Assembly (NCBI GenBank): GCA_023150915.1
Contig: JAKLKA010000047.1
Coordinates: 1 to 44,800 of the forward strand
Reading direction: 5' to 3'
Length of the DNA: 44,800 nucleotides
Source of the DNA: Polyangiaceae bacterium
GTDB lineage: Bacteria; Myxococcota_A; Polyangia; Polyangiales; Polyangiaceae
Positions 43,756-44,800 of this stretch are shown here, one piece after another. The notes beneath the pieces are model-generated. The model had not been told where the DNA came from. It saw only the letters and a program-made list of their open reading frames with translations, and did no database searches. How positions within the stretch are numbered: the first letter of the stretch is position 1; every line of letters begins with the position of its first letter. Both the position numbers and the translations under genes were made by a program.

Positions 43756-44800
43756 TCAGTTCTTCTTCATCACGACCGCCTTGCCCGGGTCCAGCGTGTC
43801 GTGACCGACCACGTAGCGCGTGCCGTCGGTGGCGAGCCAGAAGTCGCGGGGCTTCACGCCCTTGCAGGAGTCGACCGCGACCCACTTGCCGTCTGCGCCG
43901 CGGCGCAGGAATCGGGTCGCGGCGTCCTTGAGATTCCCCGGCGGGTCGAGCATCAAAGCCACCCAGACTTCGCCGCCGGCTGAAGCGGTGGCTCGCACGA
44001 TCGACAGTGGCTCCGTCGAGCCCGTGAGAGGCGTGGTCTCGGTCTCGATGCTCGCCGAGGTGCCGTCCCAGAGCGTCGCACTGAAGCTGGGGATGGTGGT
44101 CCCGCTCCGGAACGCGGCGAAACTCACCAGCTTGCCGCTGATTCCCGCCAGAGTGCCTTGGGATCCCGCCGGTCCATCCGTCCATTTCGTTCCGTCCCAA
44201 CGGGCGGCGTGGCCGGTGAAGCTGCAGTACACCTCGTTCGTGCTTCGCGCCCAGAGCGAGCTGCAGTTGCTCGGCGTGGCGATGCTGGACCAGCCTTGGC
44301 CGTTCCAGAAGAAGATCGCATCTTTGTACGTGTAGGCGTGCGCCCAGAGCTTCGAGGAGTCGAGCGCGAAGAGCGCCCCCGGCGCCGCAGCCAGCGTCGT
44401 CTGCGTCCAGCCCGTGCCGTCGAAGTGGCTCATCGCCTTTCCGGTGACCCAGAGATCGTTCGGCGTGAACGCCCAGGCCCGCGCGCTCATGCCGACGGTG
44501 GGGCTACCCGCCACGCTGCTCCAGACGCTTCCGTCGAAGCGCTTGCCACCGGTGAGGCCGAAGATGAATACGTCCTTTCCAGCCGCGGTGACGGCGGAAT
44601 AGGTCCCAGGCTCCTCGAAGATGCGCTGCCATCCCGGGCAATCGCCGCCGGCAGCCCCGCCCGTGCCGCCGGTCCCCGCGCCGCCCCCGGTTCCCCCACT
44701 ACCACCGGACCCACCCGCGCCGCCGCCAGCGCCAGCCGACCCACCCGCGCCGCCGCCAGCGCCAGCCGACCCGGCCGCGCCGCCGCCAGCGCCAGCCGAC
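43756..44800 (-). CDS. Exported beta-propeller-like protein with Gly-rich linker (partial, runs off right edge)
   Basis: About 348 codons are visible and the frame is open to the window edge, so the N-terminus and signal peptide lie beyond it. The visible part begins with a Gly/Ala/Ser repeat (about 44650-44800), then CPGWQRIFEEPGTYSAV, and continues with recurring motifs of the type DLWVTG...HFDGTGWTQ, KLWAHAY...FFWNGQGWSS and EVYCSFTGHAARWDGTKW, spaced about 40-45 residues. That W-D-G-x-x-W pattern is common in myxobacterial surface proteins and suggests a beta-propeller. The GTG at 44514 is an internal codon, not a start. No catalytic site seen. Confidence 0.75.
   Translation of the reverse strand, partial: SAGAGGGAAGSAGAGGGAGGSAGAGGGAGGSGGSGGTGGGAGTGGTGGAAGGDCPGWQRIFEEPGTYSAVTAAGKDVFIFGLTGGKRFDGSVWSSVAGSPTVGMSARAWAFTPNDLWVTGKAMSHFDGTGWTQTTLAAAPGALFALDSSKLWAHAYTYKDAIFFWNGQGWSSIATPSNCSSLWARSTNEVYCSFTGHAARWDGTKWTDGPAGSQGTLAGISGKLVSFAAFRSGTTIPSFSATLWDGTSASIETETTPLTGSTEPLSIVRATASAGGEVWVALMLDPPGNLKDAATRFLRRGADGKWVAVDSCKGVKPRDFWLATDGTRYVVGHDTLDPGKAVVMKKN
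44711..44800 (-). repeat. 30-bp tandem repeat coding a Gly/Ala/Ser linker
   Basis: Three 30-bp units (44711-44740, 44741-44770, 44771-44800) are nearly identical; the third differs by two bases. In the frame of the minus-strand gene each codes ten residues of Ser, Ala and Gly. The array continues past the window edge. Confidence 0.9.

Overview
The window looks like a high-GC, gene-dense piece of a myxobacterial (Myxococcota, probably Polyangia-type) chromosome. The grounds are the very high GC with GC-rich third positions, three Hanks-type Ser/Thr kinases, several FHA proteins, two sigma-54 activators, PATAN (DUF4388) signalling fusions, and exported lipoproteins with Gly/Ala/Ser tandem-repeat linkers. 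This is read from the sequence alone and the taxon is an inference. No rRNA, tRNA, IS element, prophage or CRISPR array was seen. Both window edges fall inside Gly-rich tandem repeats of exported proteins.

Layout. 1-4.3 kb: an esterase cut from its linker by an in-frame TAG, a small Cys-rich secreted protein, an EEP-family phosphoesterase, a PHA-system protein and an amidase. 4.4-8.3 kb: a membrane-anchored Ser/Thr kinase converging on a T2SSE_N / HD-GYP / receiver / PATAN fusion. 8.5-13 kb: a kinase - TPR protein - lipoprotein operon with overlapping genes, and another lipoprotein. 13-15.5 kb: glycogen phosphorylase. 15.5-25.5 kb: a dense signalling island with three CBS proteins, two histidine kinases, a kinase-PATAN fusion, a receiver protein and two sigma-54 activators. 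Two of the CBS operons diverge from one 212-bp region carrying a plausible sigma-54 promoter in each direction. 25.6-30.4 kb: a small exported protein and a MacAB-like ABC exporter operon (ATPase, permease, membrane-fusion protein). 30.4-38.2 kb: a four-gene minus-strand phosphothreonine operon (zinc-ribbon-FHA, VWA-like-FHA, PP2C phosphatase, triple-FHA ABCG transporter). 38.3-42.7 kb: a ribosome block with rplS, an isolated rplC, a pseudouridine synthase/methyltransferase fusion and rlmE, interrupted by a DUF5648 lipoprotein. 42.8-44.8 kb: a lipocalin-like small protein, a non-coding or decayed stretch, and a partial propeller-like exported protein.

How the parts may work together (inference). 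The CBS island can be read as a self-amplifying sigma-54 circuit in which nucleotide-sensing CBS proteins, histidine kinases and a Ser/Thr kinase feed an activator encoded in the same operon; it lies beside glycogen phosphorylase, another energy-status enzyme. The FHA/PP2C/ABCG operon reads as an envelope transporter gated by Ser/Thr phosphorylation. It has a phosphatase but no kinase of its own, so the kinases elsewhere in the window are candidate partners.
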